Positions 44,484 through 53,592 are shown, numbered from the stretch's first letter. The stretch: 64,000 nucleotides of DNA from Nitrosarchaeum sp. (GCF_025699065.1 NZ_JAILWF010000003.1:124001-188000); one strand, 5' to 3'. The notes: a model not told the origin generated them from the letters alone. A program made the numbers and translations.

Positions 44484-45353
44484 TTGGTATTGGTTAGAAA
44501 ATTAATTACTGCTACTCAAGTTAAAAAATTCATCCCTGCAAGAAAAGCAAAATCTCGTAAAGGTGATAATGGAACTGTTCTAGTTATTGGAGGCAGCTAC
44601 ATCTATCATGGTGCCCCAATCCTATCCTCAATTGCAGCATTACGATGTGGCGTTGATCTAGTATACACATCAGTTCCAAAAGTAAATGTACCTCCTACTA
44701 GAGCGATATCTCCAAATCTGATTGTAATTCCTCTAGTTGATCAAAAATTAACTCGAGGAGCTGTTAACAAACTTCTTGGTGCATTACCTCACAAATTAGA
44801 TTCTGCAACAATTGGAATGGGGCTAGCAGTTCAAGAACGTGGATCTTTGTTGCTTTTGATAAAGTCTCTTTTAGATAGAGATGTTCGACTTTCATTGGAT
44901 GCAAGTGCACTTGTTCCTGAAGTATTGCCACTATTATCTGACAAAAATGTTGTAGTGACTCCACATGCTGGTGAATTTAAGCGATTATTTGGGATTGCGC
45001 CACCTGATTCTAAAAAGGAAAGAATCAATCTAGTTGAAAAAAATGCTAAGGATAATGGAATTGTTGTGTTGCTTAAAGGCGCAACTGATATAATTTCTAA
45101 TGGTACTACGACATATCTTAATGAGAAAAAAACTCCTGGAATGACTGTAGGTGGAACTGGAGATGTCTTGTCTGGATTGGTGGCTGGAATGCTTTCAAAG
45201 AATCGAAATGCATTAGAGTCTGCAGTTGCTGCAACTTTTATCAATGGATTGGCAGGCAAAGCAACTCAAAAGAAATTTGGGTTGCATATGACCTCCATGG
45301 ATCTATTGGATGAGCTTGCAAATGCAATGAAACCCTTTGATAGAATTGTGTGA
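44484..45353 (+). CDS. nnrD: ADP-dependent NAD(P)H-hydrate dehydratase
   Basis: Repairs damaged (hydrated) NADH and NADPH. The ~289-residue protein has the ribokinase-like fold of the dehydratase alone: GTVLVIGGSYIYHGAPILSS, VVTPHAGEFKRLFG and TPGMTVGGTGDVLSGLVAGML. The epimerase half (NnrE) that is often fused is absent. Its TGA overlaps the GTG start of the M20 gene by four bases. Start TTG at 44484 or 44490. Confidence 0.92.
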   Translation: MVLVRKLITATQVKKFIPARKAKSRKGDNGTVLVIGGSYIYHGAPILSSIAALRCGVDLVYTSVPKVNVPPTRAISPNLIVIPLVDQKLTRGAVNKLLGALPHKLDSATIGMGLAVQERGSLLLLIKSLLDRDVRLSLDASALVPEVLPLLSDKNVVVTPHAGEFKRLFGIAPPDSKKERINLVEKNAKDNGIVVLLKGATDIISNGTTTYLNEKKTPGMTVGGTGDVLSGLVAGMLSKNRNALESAVAATFINGLAGKATQKKFGLHMTSMDLLDELANAMKPFDRIV

Positions 45354-46708
45354 GTAAAATGAATGCCTTAAAACACATTGATAGTCATATGCCACGGTTA
45401 GTCTCTGAATTACAAACACTAATTCAGCAACCTAGTGTTTCTGCAAAAAATGAGGGAATTGAAGAATGTGCACAATTAGTCAAAAAAATACTAGAAAAAT
45501 CTGGAATAAAATCTGAAATCTTGAGACTGAAAAATGTCGCACCATTGGTATATGGTGAAATAAAATCAAAGAAAAATCCAAACAAGACTTTAATGTTTTA
45601 CAATCATTATGATGTTCAACCTGTAGAGCCATTTGATTTGTGGGATGATCCTCCATTTAGTGGAAAAATAAAAGGAAACAAAATTTTTGGAAGGGGTTCC
45701 TCTGATGATAAAGGCGAATTAATCACTAGAATAAAAGCTGTTGAAGCATCTCTAAAAACTACTGGTGACGTTCCATGCAATATTAAATTTGTAATCGAAG
45801 GTGAGGAAGAAACAGGAAGTGCACACATTGATGATTATCTAAAAAAATACCAAAAGAAATTTTCATGTGATGGTGTAATCTGGGAATTTGGCTATGTTGA
45901 TTCACAAAATAGACCAATTATCGGTCTTGGGATGAAAGGATTATTGTACGTTGAATTGTCTGTAAAAGAATCAATTCGTGATGCTCATTCCAGTTTAGCA
46001 GTATTGATAAAAAATCCCGCATGGCGATTAATTGAGGCTGTTCAAACATTAAGAGATTCTGATGGAAAAATTCTCATTAAAGACTGGTATAAAGAAACAA
46101 CCCCTCTATCTAAACAAGATTTGGCGATAATATCAAAAGAACCATTTGACGAACAATCTTTCAAAAAAGAATTTGGAGTGAAATCATTTGTAGGAAATCT
46201 AAAGGGACTGAATGCAAAAAAAGCCCTTGTTGGTGGAGCTACTTGCAATATCGCTGGATTTGTTTCAGGATATACGGGAGATGGTGCAAAAACAGTTCTT
46301 CCTGGTGCTGCTTTAGTGAAAATTGATTTTAGATTGGTTCCTAAAATGGATCCAGCAAAGCAAGTTCTTAGATTAAAAAAACACTTGAAATCAAAAGGAT
46401 TTGGAGATATATCTGTCAAAATTTATCATGGTGAAGCTGCTGCCCGAACAAATCCTACTGATCCGTTTGTAACTAAAGTAAAAGAAGCAGCTGATCAATC
46501 CTTTGGAAAATCAATCATTAATGTTTCAAATGCTGGCACTGGTCCTATGCATTCTTTTGTAAATGTATTACATGCGCCATGCATCTCTATTGGCAGTACC
46601 TACATGTTTGCTCGTATACACTCTCCAAATGAATTTACTAGAATTGATTTACTGAAAAAAACTACAAAATGCATTTATCTTATTATGGAAAAATTTGGAA
46701 AAGACTAG
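45350..46708 (+). CDS. M20-family metallodipeptidase
   Basis: A 452-residue zinc peptidase of the M20 group (CNDP/ArgE-like). Metal ligands: His in FYNHYDVQP, Asp in GRGSSDDKGEL, Glu pair in IEGEEETGS. A dimerisation domain is inserted in the middle. It hydrolyses dipeptides or acylated amino acids; substrate unknown. GTG start overlaps nnrD; the stop overlaps the convergent doxX-like gene. Confidence 0.92.
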   Translation: MSKMNALKHIDSHMPRLVSELQTLIQQPSVSAKNEGIEECAQLVKKILEKSGIKSEILRLKNVAPLVYGEIKSKKNPNKTLMFYNHYDVQPVEPFDLWDDPPFSGKIKGNKIFGRGSSDDKGELITRIKAVEASLKTTGDVPCNIKFVIEGEEETGSAHIDDYLKKYQKKFSCDGVIWEFGYVDSQNRPIIGLGMKGLLYVELSVKESIRDAHSSLAVLIKNPAWRLIEAVQTLRDSDGKILIKDWYKETTPLSKQDLAIISKEPFDEQSFKKEFGVKSFVGNLKGLNAKKALVGGATCNIAGFVSGYTGDGAKTVLPGAALVKIDFRLVPKMDPAKQVLRLKKHLKSKGFGDISVKIYHGEAAARTNPTDPFVTKVKEAADQSFGKSIINVSNAGTGPMHSFVNVLHAPCISIGSTYMFARIHSPNEFTRIDLLKKTTKCIYLIMEKFGKD

Positions 46709-47124
46709 TGTAAGCATCTGGGTAATTTTTTGATAACATGTGCCAGTGATACTCTTCCTGGGCCTGCTGTGATTATTAGTAATGCTCCTCCCAGTATGAC
46801 TAGATCAATTGCATATCCTCCATTTCCTGTGAGGTTTGATGCTTCTTTTACTACAAATATAGCTCCAAGCATAATTATTGCAATCATTGATGCAGAAAGT
46901 CTGGTAAATACTCCTATGATTAGTAATATTCCTGAAATTAATTCTGCAAGTGCAATTGGGATCTGCATCTCTACTGGTATGCCAAGATTACCAAGCATTC
47001 CTGCAAATCCTGGATTAAATTTTCCAGATCCTTGTACGATGAAAACTACACCTATTGCGGCTCTAATCCCCCAATTTGTAATCTCATTTAGCTTTGTATT
47101 GTGAATACTGGATTCAGTCAACAC
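46705..47124 (-). CDS. DoxX-family membrane protein
   Basis: A 139-residue protein with four hydrophobic helices: WGIRAAIGVVFIVQGSGKF, PIALAELISGILLIIGVFTRLSA, a third around MIAIIMLGAIFVV and a fourth around IDLVILGGALLIITAG. The F-x-x-x-G-x-x-K-F near the first helix and the GPGR end are typical of DoxX/DoxD-like proteins of unknown redox role. Divergent from psmB. Confidence 0.85.
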   Translation of the reverse strand: MLTESSIHNTKLNEITNWGIRAAIGVVFIVQGSGKFNPGFAGMLGNLGIPVEMQIPIALAELISGILLIIGVFTRLSASMIAIIMLGAIFVVKEASNLTGNGGYAIDLVILGGALLIITAGPGRVSLAHVIKKLPRCLH

Positions 47125-47189
47125 GAAATTCTGTTTTTTACCATATAAAATATTTTATCCATATTTTGAATCAAAAAAGGAGAAAGCCC

Positions 47190-47197
47190 TTTATTAT
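47190..47197 (+). promoter_or_regulatory. TATA box of psmB
   Basis: TTTATTAT, about 25 bases before the ATG at 47218, with no Shine-Dalgarno between them. A leaderless mRNA is expected. Confidence 0.5.
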
Positions 47198-47217
47198 GCT
47201 GTGAAATCATTTGAATT

Positions 47218-47811
47218 ATGTCTATGTACATGCCAGGAGCAACAGCTGTGGGAATTACTTTTAATGGCGGCATAGTTCTTGCAAGTGAAAAAAGGATCGC
47301 ATTTGGTAACTTTCTTGTAAGCAAATCTTCAAAAAAGACATTTTCAATTACTTCAAAAGTTGGCGCTGCATGTGCTGGTCTAGTAGCTGATATGCAGATT
47401 TTAACATTACAAATTGCAGCACTTGCTAAAATTAGAAAAATGGAACTCAAAAGAGATGTTCCTCCAAACACTGTTGCTAAAATGATGTCAAATATGATGT
47501 ATGAAAGACGATATTTTCCATTATTGACTCAGGTGATTGTTGGTGGTGTGGTTGACAAACCTATCTTGTATACATTAGATCCATTAGGATCTGTTCTCCC
47601 AGATGAATATGCTGCAGTTGGAACTGGTGCTGAAATGGCATTAGGTGTTTTAGATCCACAATTCAAACCAAATATGACTCAAGAAGAAGCAATTGATCTG
47701 GCAAAACGAGCTGTTAGATCTGCAGCACTTCGAGATTCTGCAAGTGGTGATGGACTTGATATACTCGTTGTTACAAAAGACGGTACTAAAGAATTCACTG
47801 AAAAAATCTAA
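47218..47811 (+). CDS. psmB: 20S proteasome beta subunit lacking the catalytic Thr1
   Basis: A 197-residue beta subunit: GIVLASEKRIAFGNFLVSKSSKK (with the Lys33 equivalent), YTLDPLGSVLPDEYAAVGTGAEMA and SGDGLDILVV. Active beta subunits mature at Gly-Thr-Thr-x-Val-Gly; here the sequence is Gly7-Ala8-Thr9-Ala10-Val-Gly, so Thr1 is replaced by Ala. There is almost no propeptide. The same ATAxG form is seen in the Sulfolobus beta1 subunit. It should pair with an active beta subunit encoded elsewhere. Confidence 0.93.
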   Translation: MSMYMPGATAVGITFNGGIVLASEKRIAFGNFLVSKSSKKTFSITSKVGAACAGLVADMQILTLQIAALAKIRKMELKRDVPPNTVAKMMSNMMYERRYFPLLTQVIVGGVVDKPILYTLDPLGSVLPDEYAAVGTGAEMALGVLDPQFKPNMTQEEAIDLAKRAVRSAALRDSASGDGLDILVVTKDGTKEFTEKI

Positions 47812-47919
47812 TTAAAAACACTCTAGTGATTTTGATTTCTAATTATTACTGTAAATTTACTTTAAAGTAAAAATATCTAGATTTCATTTGCCATATCAAA
47901 GTATTTCCATTCAAAAATT

Positions 47920-48039
47920 ATGAGCAGTATCAATCATTGCAGTTGTACTTCAAACTCTGTCTGTCTATTTCACTATTCTCAAATCCATCCAACTTCTGTA
48001 AGAACTCACGAAGTTTTCAATATTAAAAGATCAAAATAG
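47920..48039 (+). CDS. Possible 39-residue Cys/His microprotein
   Basis: ATG-started frame with NHCSCTSNSVCLFHYS: three Cys and two His in 16 residues, then a basic tail ending KRSK. It ends just before the convergent PUA gene. Coding is likely only because of the Cys/His grouping; no homologue is known to me. Confidence 0.45.
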   Translation: MSSINHCSCTSNSVCLFHYSQIHPTSVRTHEVFNIKRSK

Positions 48040-48040
48040 A

Positions 48041-48517
48041 TTACTCGTAAATCGTTTTTCCAATTTCCCAAAACTTGTCTGATATGTAGTGCATATTTTT
48101 TATGACTTCCCCTTTTTCCATTTTTTCTAATTCTGCACTTGACACCAATGATTTTCCTACTGCAAGAAACTTGTGCTGTGATTCCTCAACGATACACACA
48201 ATTTTTTCTTTTTCAAATTCATCATGTGTTTTGATTCCAGGTCTCATTACATTTGCTCCTTTGCACATGAATTTCACAGCTCCCATGTCTACTGTAACAT
48301 GTGGAAATTTTTCAAGCGTCTGAGTTTCTGACAAAAATGGGAGATATTCGTCATTAATTTTTAAAATTTTTATTCCCTGACCCATAATTATTTGTGCATC
48401 ATCTGCAATCTCGTGTACTTTGAGATTTTTTATTTTTGGAAACTCCATTCCCCATTTTTCTGTGACTGTTTTTAGAAGTGTAGCAGTTTCACTCTTTGAA
48501 ATTAAGTTGGATTTCAA
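48041..48517 (-). CDS. PUA-domain RNA-binding protein (MCT-1/Tma20-like)
   Basis: A 158-residue protein: an N-terminal pre-PUA domain (SETATLLKTVTEKWGMEFPKI) and a C-terminal PUA domain (HVTVDMGAVKFMCKGANVMRPGIKTHDEF...FLAVGKSLVSSAELEKMEKGEVIKNMHY). It corresponds to archaeal relatives of MCT-1, which binds the ribosome during initiation or recycling. Its ATG overlaps the homoserine dehydrogenase stop by four bases. Confidence 0.88.
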   Translation of the reverse strand: MKSNLISKSETATLLKTVTEKWGMEFPKIKNLKVHEIADDAQIIMGQGIKILKINDEYLPFLSETQTLEKFPHVTVDMGAVKFMCKGANVMRPGIKTHDEFEKEKIVCIVEESQHKFLAVGKSLVSSAELEKMEKGEVIKNMHYISDKFWEIGKTIYE

Positions 48518-49524
48518 ATTTTTACTATCTCTTGTCTGATGTCTAACAAATCTCTTAGGATAGAGCTTGCTGTTTCCATCCCTCCGGCCCCTTTTCCGAT
48601 AATTGTTTGCGTGCCGGAATGCTCTGATGTGAATGCAATTGCATTTAGTGTTCCATTAACGCATAATGGATCATCTACTGAGACTTCTTTTGGTTCTACT
48701 ATGAGTTCTTTGTTACATGAAGCAATTAGTTTTATGGCGCAATTATTTTTTCTAGCTTTTTTGATATCTTCTTCTGTAACATTACGAATTCCTTTACAAT
48801 TGATATCTGGCATTGTTACTTTCATATCCATTACCCAGTTTGCAAGAATCACTAATTTCGCAGCTGCATCTAGTCCATCCAAATCTAGTGACTCATCTGC
48901 CTCCACATACCCTTTATCTTTGGCATCTTTTAGGGCAGTCTCAAATGATAGTCCATTTGCCATGTTAGTTAGGATGTAATTTGTTGTTCCGTTTAGTATT
49001 CCTGAAAATGAGCTGATTCTTTCCCCTCTAAGGCTATTTTTTGCATAATCTAAAATTGGCGTTCCTCCACCTACGGTTCCACTGAATTTGAAGATGACTT
49101 GATTGTAAATGGCTAATTCCATCAATGATGGAAATGCTAATGCTAATGGACCCTTGTTTACTGATATTACGTGCATACCTCTTTTCATTGCTGTTACTAT
49201 GTGTGTCATTCCAGGTTCTGCATCTTTGTAATTACTTGCAGTAGTTTCTATGACTACATCTGCATCCAAGTTTTTGATCATGTCTATTCCCGACATGTTG
49301 TTTTTTGTATCTGCATAATTTTTTACCGTTCCCGTTTTTTTCTTTACTTCGATTAATTTCTCTAATTCTAATCCTGACTTATCTACTGCACTACCTTTGC
49401 TATCAAATACCCCAACTACTCTTGGTTTTAATCCGTATTCTGCATAAAGATCCTCTGATCTTGAATCAAATAATTTTACTAAACTTTGACCAACAACCCC
49501 AAATCCACAGAGTATTATTCTCAA
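48514..49524 (-). CDS. hom: Homoserine dehydrogenase
   Basis: Reduces aspartate semialdehyde to homoserine for threonine and methionine. The 336-residue stand-alone enzyme has the NAD(P) loop IILCGFGVVGQSLV, the ETTASNYKDAEPG block, VSVNKGPLALAF, SGTVGGGTPILD with GILNGTTNYILT, and catalytic acids in the GYVEADESLDLDGLDAAAKL region. No aspartokinase domain is fused. It is first in a two-gene transcript with the PUA protein. Confidence 0.96.
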   Translation of the reverse strand: MRIILCGFGVVGQSLVKLFDSRSEDLYAEYGLKPRVVGVFDSKGSAVDKSGLELEKLIEVKKKTGTVKNYADTKNNMSGIDMIKNLDADVVIETTASNYKDAEPGMTHIVTAMKRGMHVISVNKGPLALAFPSLMELAIYNQVIFKFSGTVGGGTPILDYAKNSLRGERISSFSGILNGTTNYILTNMANGLSFETALKDAKDKGYVEADESLDLDGLDAAAKLVILANWVMDMKVTMPDINCKGIRNVTEEDIKKARKNNCAIKLIASCNKELIVEPKEVSVDDPLCVNGTLNAIAFTSEHSGTQTIIGKGAGGMETASSILRDLLDIRQEIVKI

Positions 49525-49653
49525 ACCCTTTCATTCCTTCTTGATTTATTATTGTAATTCATTTCTTTGATTTTCTTATCATTAATTGTGTTTTATTAAT
49601 AATTTTTGTATGTTTTCAATCTGTGCTTGGTGGTGCCTGATATTGAAGTATTC

Positions 49654-50055
49654 TTAACCATCTTTTTTCTCAAGATCAAGTGAAATCGAGTTAATACAGT
49701 ATCTGAGATTGGTTGGTTTAGGACCATCATCAAAAACATGACCTAGATGTGCACCACACTTTTTACAGTTTACTTCAGTCCGTACCATTCCGTAAGCATT
49801 ATCTGATATGTATTCTATTTTTTCATCTGAAAGCGGTTTCCAAAAACTTGGCCATCCAGAACCTGAATCATACTTTGTTTCAGATGTGAATAGTGGTTCT
49901 CCACAACAAACGCATTTGTAAGTTCCTTTCTCCTTGTTTTTGTAATATTTTCCTGAAAAAGGTGGCTCAGTTCCTTTGTTGATACAAACTTCAAATTGGT
50001 CTGGTGTCAGTACTTCTTTCCATTCTTGTGGTGTTTTTTCAATTTTCTCTGCCAT
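49654..50055 (-). CDS. msrB: Peptide-methionine (R)-S-oxide reductase
   Basis: Repairs oxidised methionine. The 133-residue protein has structural-zinc CxxC pairs (CVCCGEPL and [12 protein letters not shown]) and the [10 protein letters not shown] motif. The catalytic Cys is in RYCINSISL. Single domain, no MsrA fused. Thirty-five bases upstream lies the ThyX-like gene on the same strand, so they may share a transcript. Confidence 0.96.
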   Translation of the reverse strand: MAEKIEKTPQEWKEVLTPDQFEVCINKGTEPPFSGKYYKNKEKGTYKCVCCGEPLFTSETKYDSGSGWPSFWKPLSDEKIEYISDNAYGMVRTEVNCKKCGAHLGHVFDDGPKPTNLRYCINSISLDLEKKDG

Positions 50056-50090
50056 GATTCTCTCTCTTTTTGATTATATTAGAATATTTT

Positions 50091-51719
50091 CTATTTTTTA
50101 AACTTCTTTCTTTTTTCTTCAGTTCTTTTTTCTGATTCAAATCTCTCCAAATCATATTCTTTTAAATCCACAAATCTCATTATCTTGCTTAAATTTGGAT
50201 GCACTTTGTTTATCTCTTTGAACATTTGTTGTGCAACTTGTCTATAGTCAATATGTCCTTGTGGCACTGTTCTTAATTCAATTAAATGACAAGCTTCTCT
50301 GAGATTAAATTTCATAAAATACGGATAATTATATGCAAAGTTTACAACGTACTGTCCTTGCTCTGGGTATTTTTTTCTGATTTTATCAAATGCGTGTTTT
50401 GTCTTATTCATGCATTCCTGATAGTCTTTTTCAATTCCTAAGACTTTGATCTCATTTGGAGTGTTATATCCATGATCTGTTGTTAGTAATTGTCTTTCTA
50501 GTGTCAATGCTCTATGTCTATGAAAATCTCTGAACATTCCAAAGTTATTTAGTAAATCAAATGTATAATATATGCTCTCAAATGCTCTGGATGGTCTATG
50601 ACGTCTATTTTTTCTCAATTTTGCAAATGATTCGATTATCTTTATTTTTTTAGTTTGCGATAATTTTTTTACTTGTTGCATTATGTTAAGATATGATGTA
50701 CTTGGAGATTGCTCATAGATTATACTGGTAATGATTTTGTCTATGGCTGTTTTTTCTGATTCGTAATCTACTAACTGTGTTTTAACTCCTGAAATTATTT
50801 TTGGCTTGATTTCTTTTGCTATGTCTTTAGATGTTTTTTTCAAATCTTGAATGTAACTTTGGAATGCTTTACCGTATTTGTCATCAGCTCTTTTTACAAA
50901 AGCCTTGATTGTAACATCTAGTTCTTTTTTGATTTTTGAGGCTAAATTTTGCTCTTCTTCAAGTTCTGATGCCCCAAGTATTGTGAGGAGGTATTCAAAA
51001 GCACGACCATTTCCTGTAATTCCCACGTTTGTTAAAGTTGATGCAGGTAAAAGACCACGTAGAATGTCTAATGCTTTTGCTTTTGTTGAACCATTGTAAA
51101 TCATATTTGCAGATTTGATGTCTTTTTCTTCTTTTAGTTTAGAGAATCCTTTTTCTTTTCCATCTTTTGAATCTTTGAAAGTATATTTTTCAATTGGATA
51201 TTTTTCTCGTATGTATTTTATCATTGGTTCGATGTTTTTTGAATATGTATCAAATGAAAAATTACATGTCTCTAAATACAAATCAGCAAATTTAGAGTTC
51301 ATTAGTTGTGAATCTTTATAGAATCTGTATTCTCCGTTAACTTTTTTATTCCATGCTACGTATCTTGATGATTTTTCTAAATATGATAACCCTATTCTTC
51401 TATCTTCAATTTTTTTAACTGCAATGTTGGATAGACCTTCAATTGCAATTTGGGCTTCTCCTAGTTCTGCTACAGAATCATCTCCATATTCTAACAATAC
51501 TCGATTGTAAAATTCTTCACCTCTGTTCTCATTTTGTAAAAATTCATCTAAGAAAATTCTGCGCATATTTTTGTCTGTTCTACTATATCTTGACATTAAT
51601 GCGCCACGATCTACCTGTCTTGGTGTGATTATTGCAAAAACATTTTCGTCAGTGTTTGAAAAATGCTCTGATAGAATCTTTTTTTCATTACTTGAAAATT
51701 CTGACAATATAGTTGTCAT
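50091..51719 (-). CDS. Double-domain ThyX-like protein with divided signature
   Basis: A 542-residue protein made of two ThyX-like (flavin-dependent thymidylate synthase) units; normal ThyX is about 220-250 residues and works as a tetramer. Unit 1 (~30-260) keeps the end of the RHRx2Sx4SxR signature: Arg-Arg-Ile at 107-109, then Ser112, Ser117 and Arg119. Unit 2 (~330-515) keeps Arg-His-Arg at 401-403 but not the serines. So neither unit alone has the whole signature. Whether it makes thymidylate is open. Start ATG 51719; a TTG nine bases upstream is possible. Confidence 0.8.
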   Translation of the reverse strand: MTTILSEFSSNEKKILSEHFSNTDENVFAIITPRQVDRGALMSRYSRTDKNMRRIFLDEFLQNENRGEEFYNRVLLEYGDDSVAELGEAQIAIEGLSNIAVKKIEDRRIGLSYLEKSSRYVAWNKKVNGEYRFYKDSQLMNSKFADLYLETCNFSFDTYSKNIEPMIKYIREKYPIEKYTFKDSKDGKEKGFSKLKEEKDIKSANMIYNGSTKAKALDILRGLLPASTLTNVGITGNGRAFEYLLTILGASELEEEQNLASKIKKELDVTIKAFVKRADDKYGKAFQSYIQDLKKTSKDIAKEIKPKIISGVKTQLVDYESEKTAIDKIITSIIYEQSPSTSYLNIMQQVKKLSQTKKIKIIESFAKLRKNRRHRPSRAFESIYYTFDLLNNFGMFRDFHRHRALTLERQLLTTDHGYNTPNEIKVLGIEKDYQECMNKTKHAFDKIRKKYPEQGQYVVNFAYNYPYFMKFNLREACHLIELRTVPQGHIDYRQVAQQMFKEINKVHPNLSKIMRFVDLKEYDLERFESEKRTEEKRKKFKK

Positions 51720-51739
51720 TATTTCCAATTATTAATAGT

Positions 51740-52036
51740 CTATTTCTTTTTTCCAATTTGAATTAGATCGGGTGCTTTATTTTTCTCTTGTCCTTTTGAT
51801 TGCCACCTTAGCAATACTTCTTTGAATGCATTGGCATCTCCTTCATTTTCTGTATACATTAGTGCAGTTACCCATCTGCCTTTTCCTGCCTTTCCACCTA
51901 CAGAATTCATCCAAAAATTACTTGGTAATGTCTCCATCAGTTTGTTAGATGGGTCTTTTGTTACCTCTAACCATCTTTGTCCTACGAAATTCAAAATTTG
52001 TTCTAATTCTTCTTTTTGGATCATGATGTTTTTCAT
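51740..52036 (-). CDS. Conserved hypothetical small protein
   Basis: A 98-residue soluble protein with EELEQILNFVGQRWLEVT near the start and a Trp-rich core (SNFWMNSVGGKAGKGRWVTALMYTEN). It has a clear alpha/beta pattern but no family I know. It ends 20 bases before the ThyX-like gene on the same strand, so the two probably share a transcript. Confidence 0.65.
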   Translation of the reverse strand: MKNIMIQKEELEQILNFVGQRWLEVTKDPSNKLMETLPSNFWMNSVGGKAGKGRWVTALMYTENEGDANAFKEVLLRWQSKGQEKNKAPDLIQIGKKK

Positions 52037-52290
52037 ATAATGCTAAATTTTAAAATTTCTAAAGTTTTTCCTCTTTTGTTTTCTTTTACTAAAATTATGT
52101 GGATTTAGGCATGAAACTGCTGATTTGTATGTGTGATGTCATGATTAAAAATATGATTGGATCTTAAGACCAAAAACGATTAGTTGTTTGGTGAGAGTTC
52201 CAATTATTGTTTTTTTGATGATTTAGTATTTAGATCATACTGATAATTTCTACGCGAGTCTTTTATTCCAATTTGGGATATTCTTGTTAT

Positions 52291-52369
52291 TAGATGGGTT
52301 GAGGTTTTTTCGACCATTACCTCACACCATCTAGTTTTAACCGATTAGAAGATTCATGCCCTTCTAATC
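52291..52369. other. Two adjacent strong hairpins in a 440-base gene-free stretch; candidate small RNA
   Basis: Between 52037 and 52475 no protein gene is visible. Hairpin 1: TAGATGG (52291-52297) with CCATCTA (52327-52333), a 2x2 internal loop, then TGAGGT (52300-52305) with ACCTCA (52319-52324). Hairpin 2: GATTAGAAG (52343-52351) with CTTCTAATC (52361-52369), nine perfect pairs and a nine-base loop. The terC TATA box lies further downstream (52444), so the hairpins are not in the terC mRNA. They may be a separate RNA or a terminator-like or protein-binding element. No known RNA family is recognised. Confidence 0.45.
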
Positions 52370-52443
52370 TCTTTATTGCTAATGTATTTCTAAGTTGTAA
52401 CTCTAGTGACTCTGATGGTATAAAGAATAATTTTCAAGATTAG

Positions 52444-52451
52444 TTTATAAT
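52444..52451 (+). promoter_or_regulatory. TATA box of terC
   Basis: TTTATAAT, about 28 bases before the TTG start at 52476. It supports that start and a leaderless mRNA. Confidence 0.55.
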
Positions 52452-52475
52452 TATGCCCAAATCAGAGCTATCAAT

Positions 52476-53456
52476 TTGCCAATAGAATCTGGTATAGTTA
52501 CACTTGAACTGTGGGTTATCTTTTTTGCAATTCTTTCAGTAACTATTGCAATTGATCTTGGATTGATTCATAAAATAAAAAGAAGATTGACTAAAGCATC
52601 ATCATCTGAATTAGAACATGTAATGTCTACCAAAGAGGCACTTGGTTGGACTATTACTTGGATTTCACTTGCAGGAATTTTTGCAGGAATGATCTATTTT
52701 GCACTTGGTAATGATAAGATGATTGAATTTGTAACTGGCTATGCACTAGAAAAGTCTCTTAGTGTAGATAACATGTTTGTATTTTTACTAGTTTTCACTA
52801 CTCTTGGAATTCCTCATAAATATCAGCATAGAGTCCTCTCTGTTGGCATTCTCAGTGCAATTGTAATGAGAATTGCACTAATTCTGGTTGGTGCATCTTT
52901 GCTAGATAATTTCCATTGGATGATCTATATTTTTGGTGGATTGCTTTGGTTTACATCAATTAGAATGATCCTTCAAAAAGAAGAGAAAAAAATTGAACTT
53001 GAAAAAAACATTGCAGTCAGAATTTTAAAAAAATTCATGCCTGTTAACCTAAACTTGGTTGGCAACAAATTCCTTGTATCTATCAACGGTGTAATGCATG
53101 CCACTCCATTGTTAGTGGCACTTGCAATAATTGAGTTGACTGATTTGGTATTTGCAATGGACTCTATTCCTGCTGTCTTGGCAATTACTCGAGATCCATT
53201 CATAGTAATAACGTCAAATGTATTCGCTATCTTGGGTTTAAGGGCACTTTACTTTTTAATTGGTGGTATGATGGAACGATTCCATTATCTAAAACCTGGA
53301 TTAATCGTTCTTTTGATATTTATTGGAACTAAGATGATAATCTCAGAATTCTATCATATTGAAACTGTGACTTCTTTGATTATTGTATTTGTCATTCTTG
53401 TAACTGTAATGGTTGCTTCATTACTAAAAAAACCAAAAACTACAAAATCTGAATAA
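52476..53456 (+). CDS. TerC/Alx-family membrane transporter
   Basis: A 326-residue integral membrane protein with about nine helices. Family marks are the GYALEKSLSVDNMFVFLLVF block, with its acidic residues in the membrane, and the matching IIELTDLVFAMDSIPAVLAIT block in the second half, then FAILGLRALYFLI. Bacterial Alx/TerC proteins export manganese or relate to tellurite resistance; manganese export is the best guess. Start TTG at 52476 fixed by the TATA box. No Mn-sensing riboswitch could be identified upstream. Confidence 0.93.
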   Translation: MPIESGIVTLELWVIFFAILSVTIAIDLGLIHKIKRRLTKASSSELEHVMSTKEALGWTITWISLAGIFAGMIYFALGNDKMIEFVTGYALEKSLSVDNMFVFLLVFTTLGIPHKYQHRVLSVGILSAIVMRIALILVGASLLDNFHWMIYIFGGLLWFTSIRMILQKEEKKIELEKNIAVRILKKFMPVNLNLVGNKFLVSINGVMHATPLLVALAIIELTDLVFAMDSIPAVLAITRDPFIVITSNVFAILGLRALYFLIGGMMERFHYLKPGLIVLLIFIGTKMIISEFYHIETVTSLIIVFVILVTVMVASLLKKPKTTKSE

Positions 53457-53482
53457 TTCATGAATTATTTGTGTTGTATGTT

Positions 53483-53550
53483 AAATGTTAACCTGAATTG
53501 ATCAAATGTTAACCTGAATTGATCAAATGTTAACCTGAATTGATCAAATG
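53483..53550 (+). repeat. 21-bp tandem repeat, 3.2 copies
   Basis: Units of AAATGTTAACCTGAATTGAT plus C at 53483-53503, 53504-53524 and 53525-53545, then AAATG. Each holds GTTAAC and TGATCA palindromes across its joints. It lies between terC and the exported NHL/FN3 gene, upstream of that gene's promoter, so it could bind a regulator or be a termination region. Too few, too short and spacer-free for CRISPR. Confidence 0.9.
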
Positions 53551-53592
53551 GGTAGTGAAATTTATTATCTTATTTATTAAATTTGAATTCAA

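Noticed and set aside
47118-47471. Reverse frame over the start of psmB
   Set aside because: Shadow of the proteasome gene; no motif.
52210-52260. C/D-box guide RNA near TTTTTGATGATTT and CATACTGATAA
   Set aside because: The C-like and D-like boxes do not have acceptable spacing or a terminal stem; common words in AT-rich DNA.
52037-52475. Manganese (yybP-ykoY) riboswitch before terC
   Set aside because: The hairpins lie upstream of the terC TATA box and do not show the conserved yybP-ykoY core; the terC mRNA appears leaderless.
53483-53550. CRISPR array
   Set aside because: The 21-bp units abut directly with no spacers, and no cas gene is present in the window.
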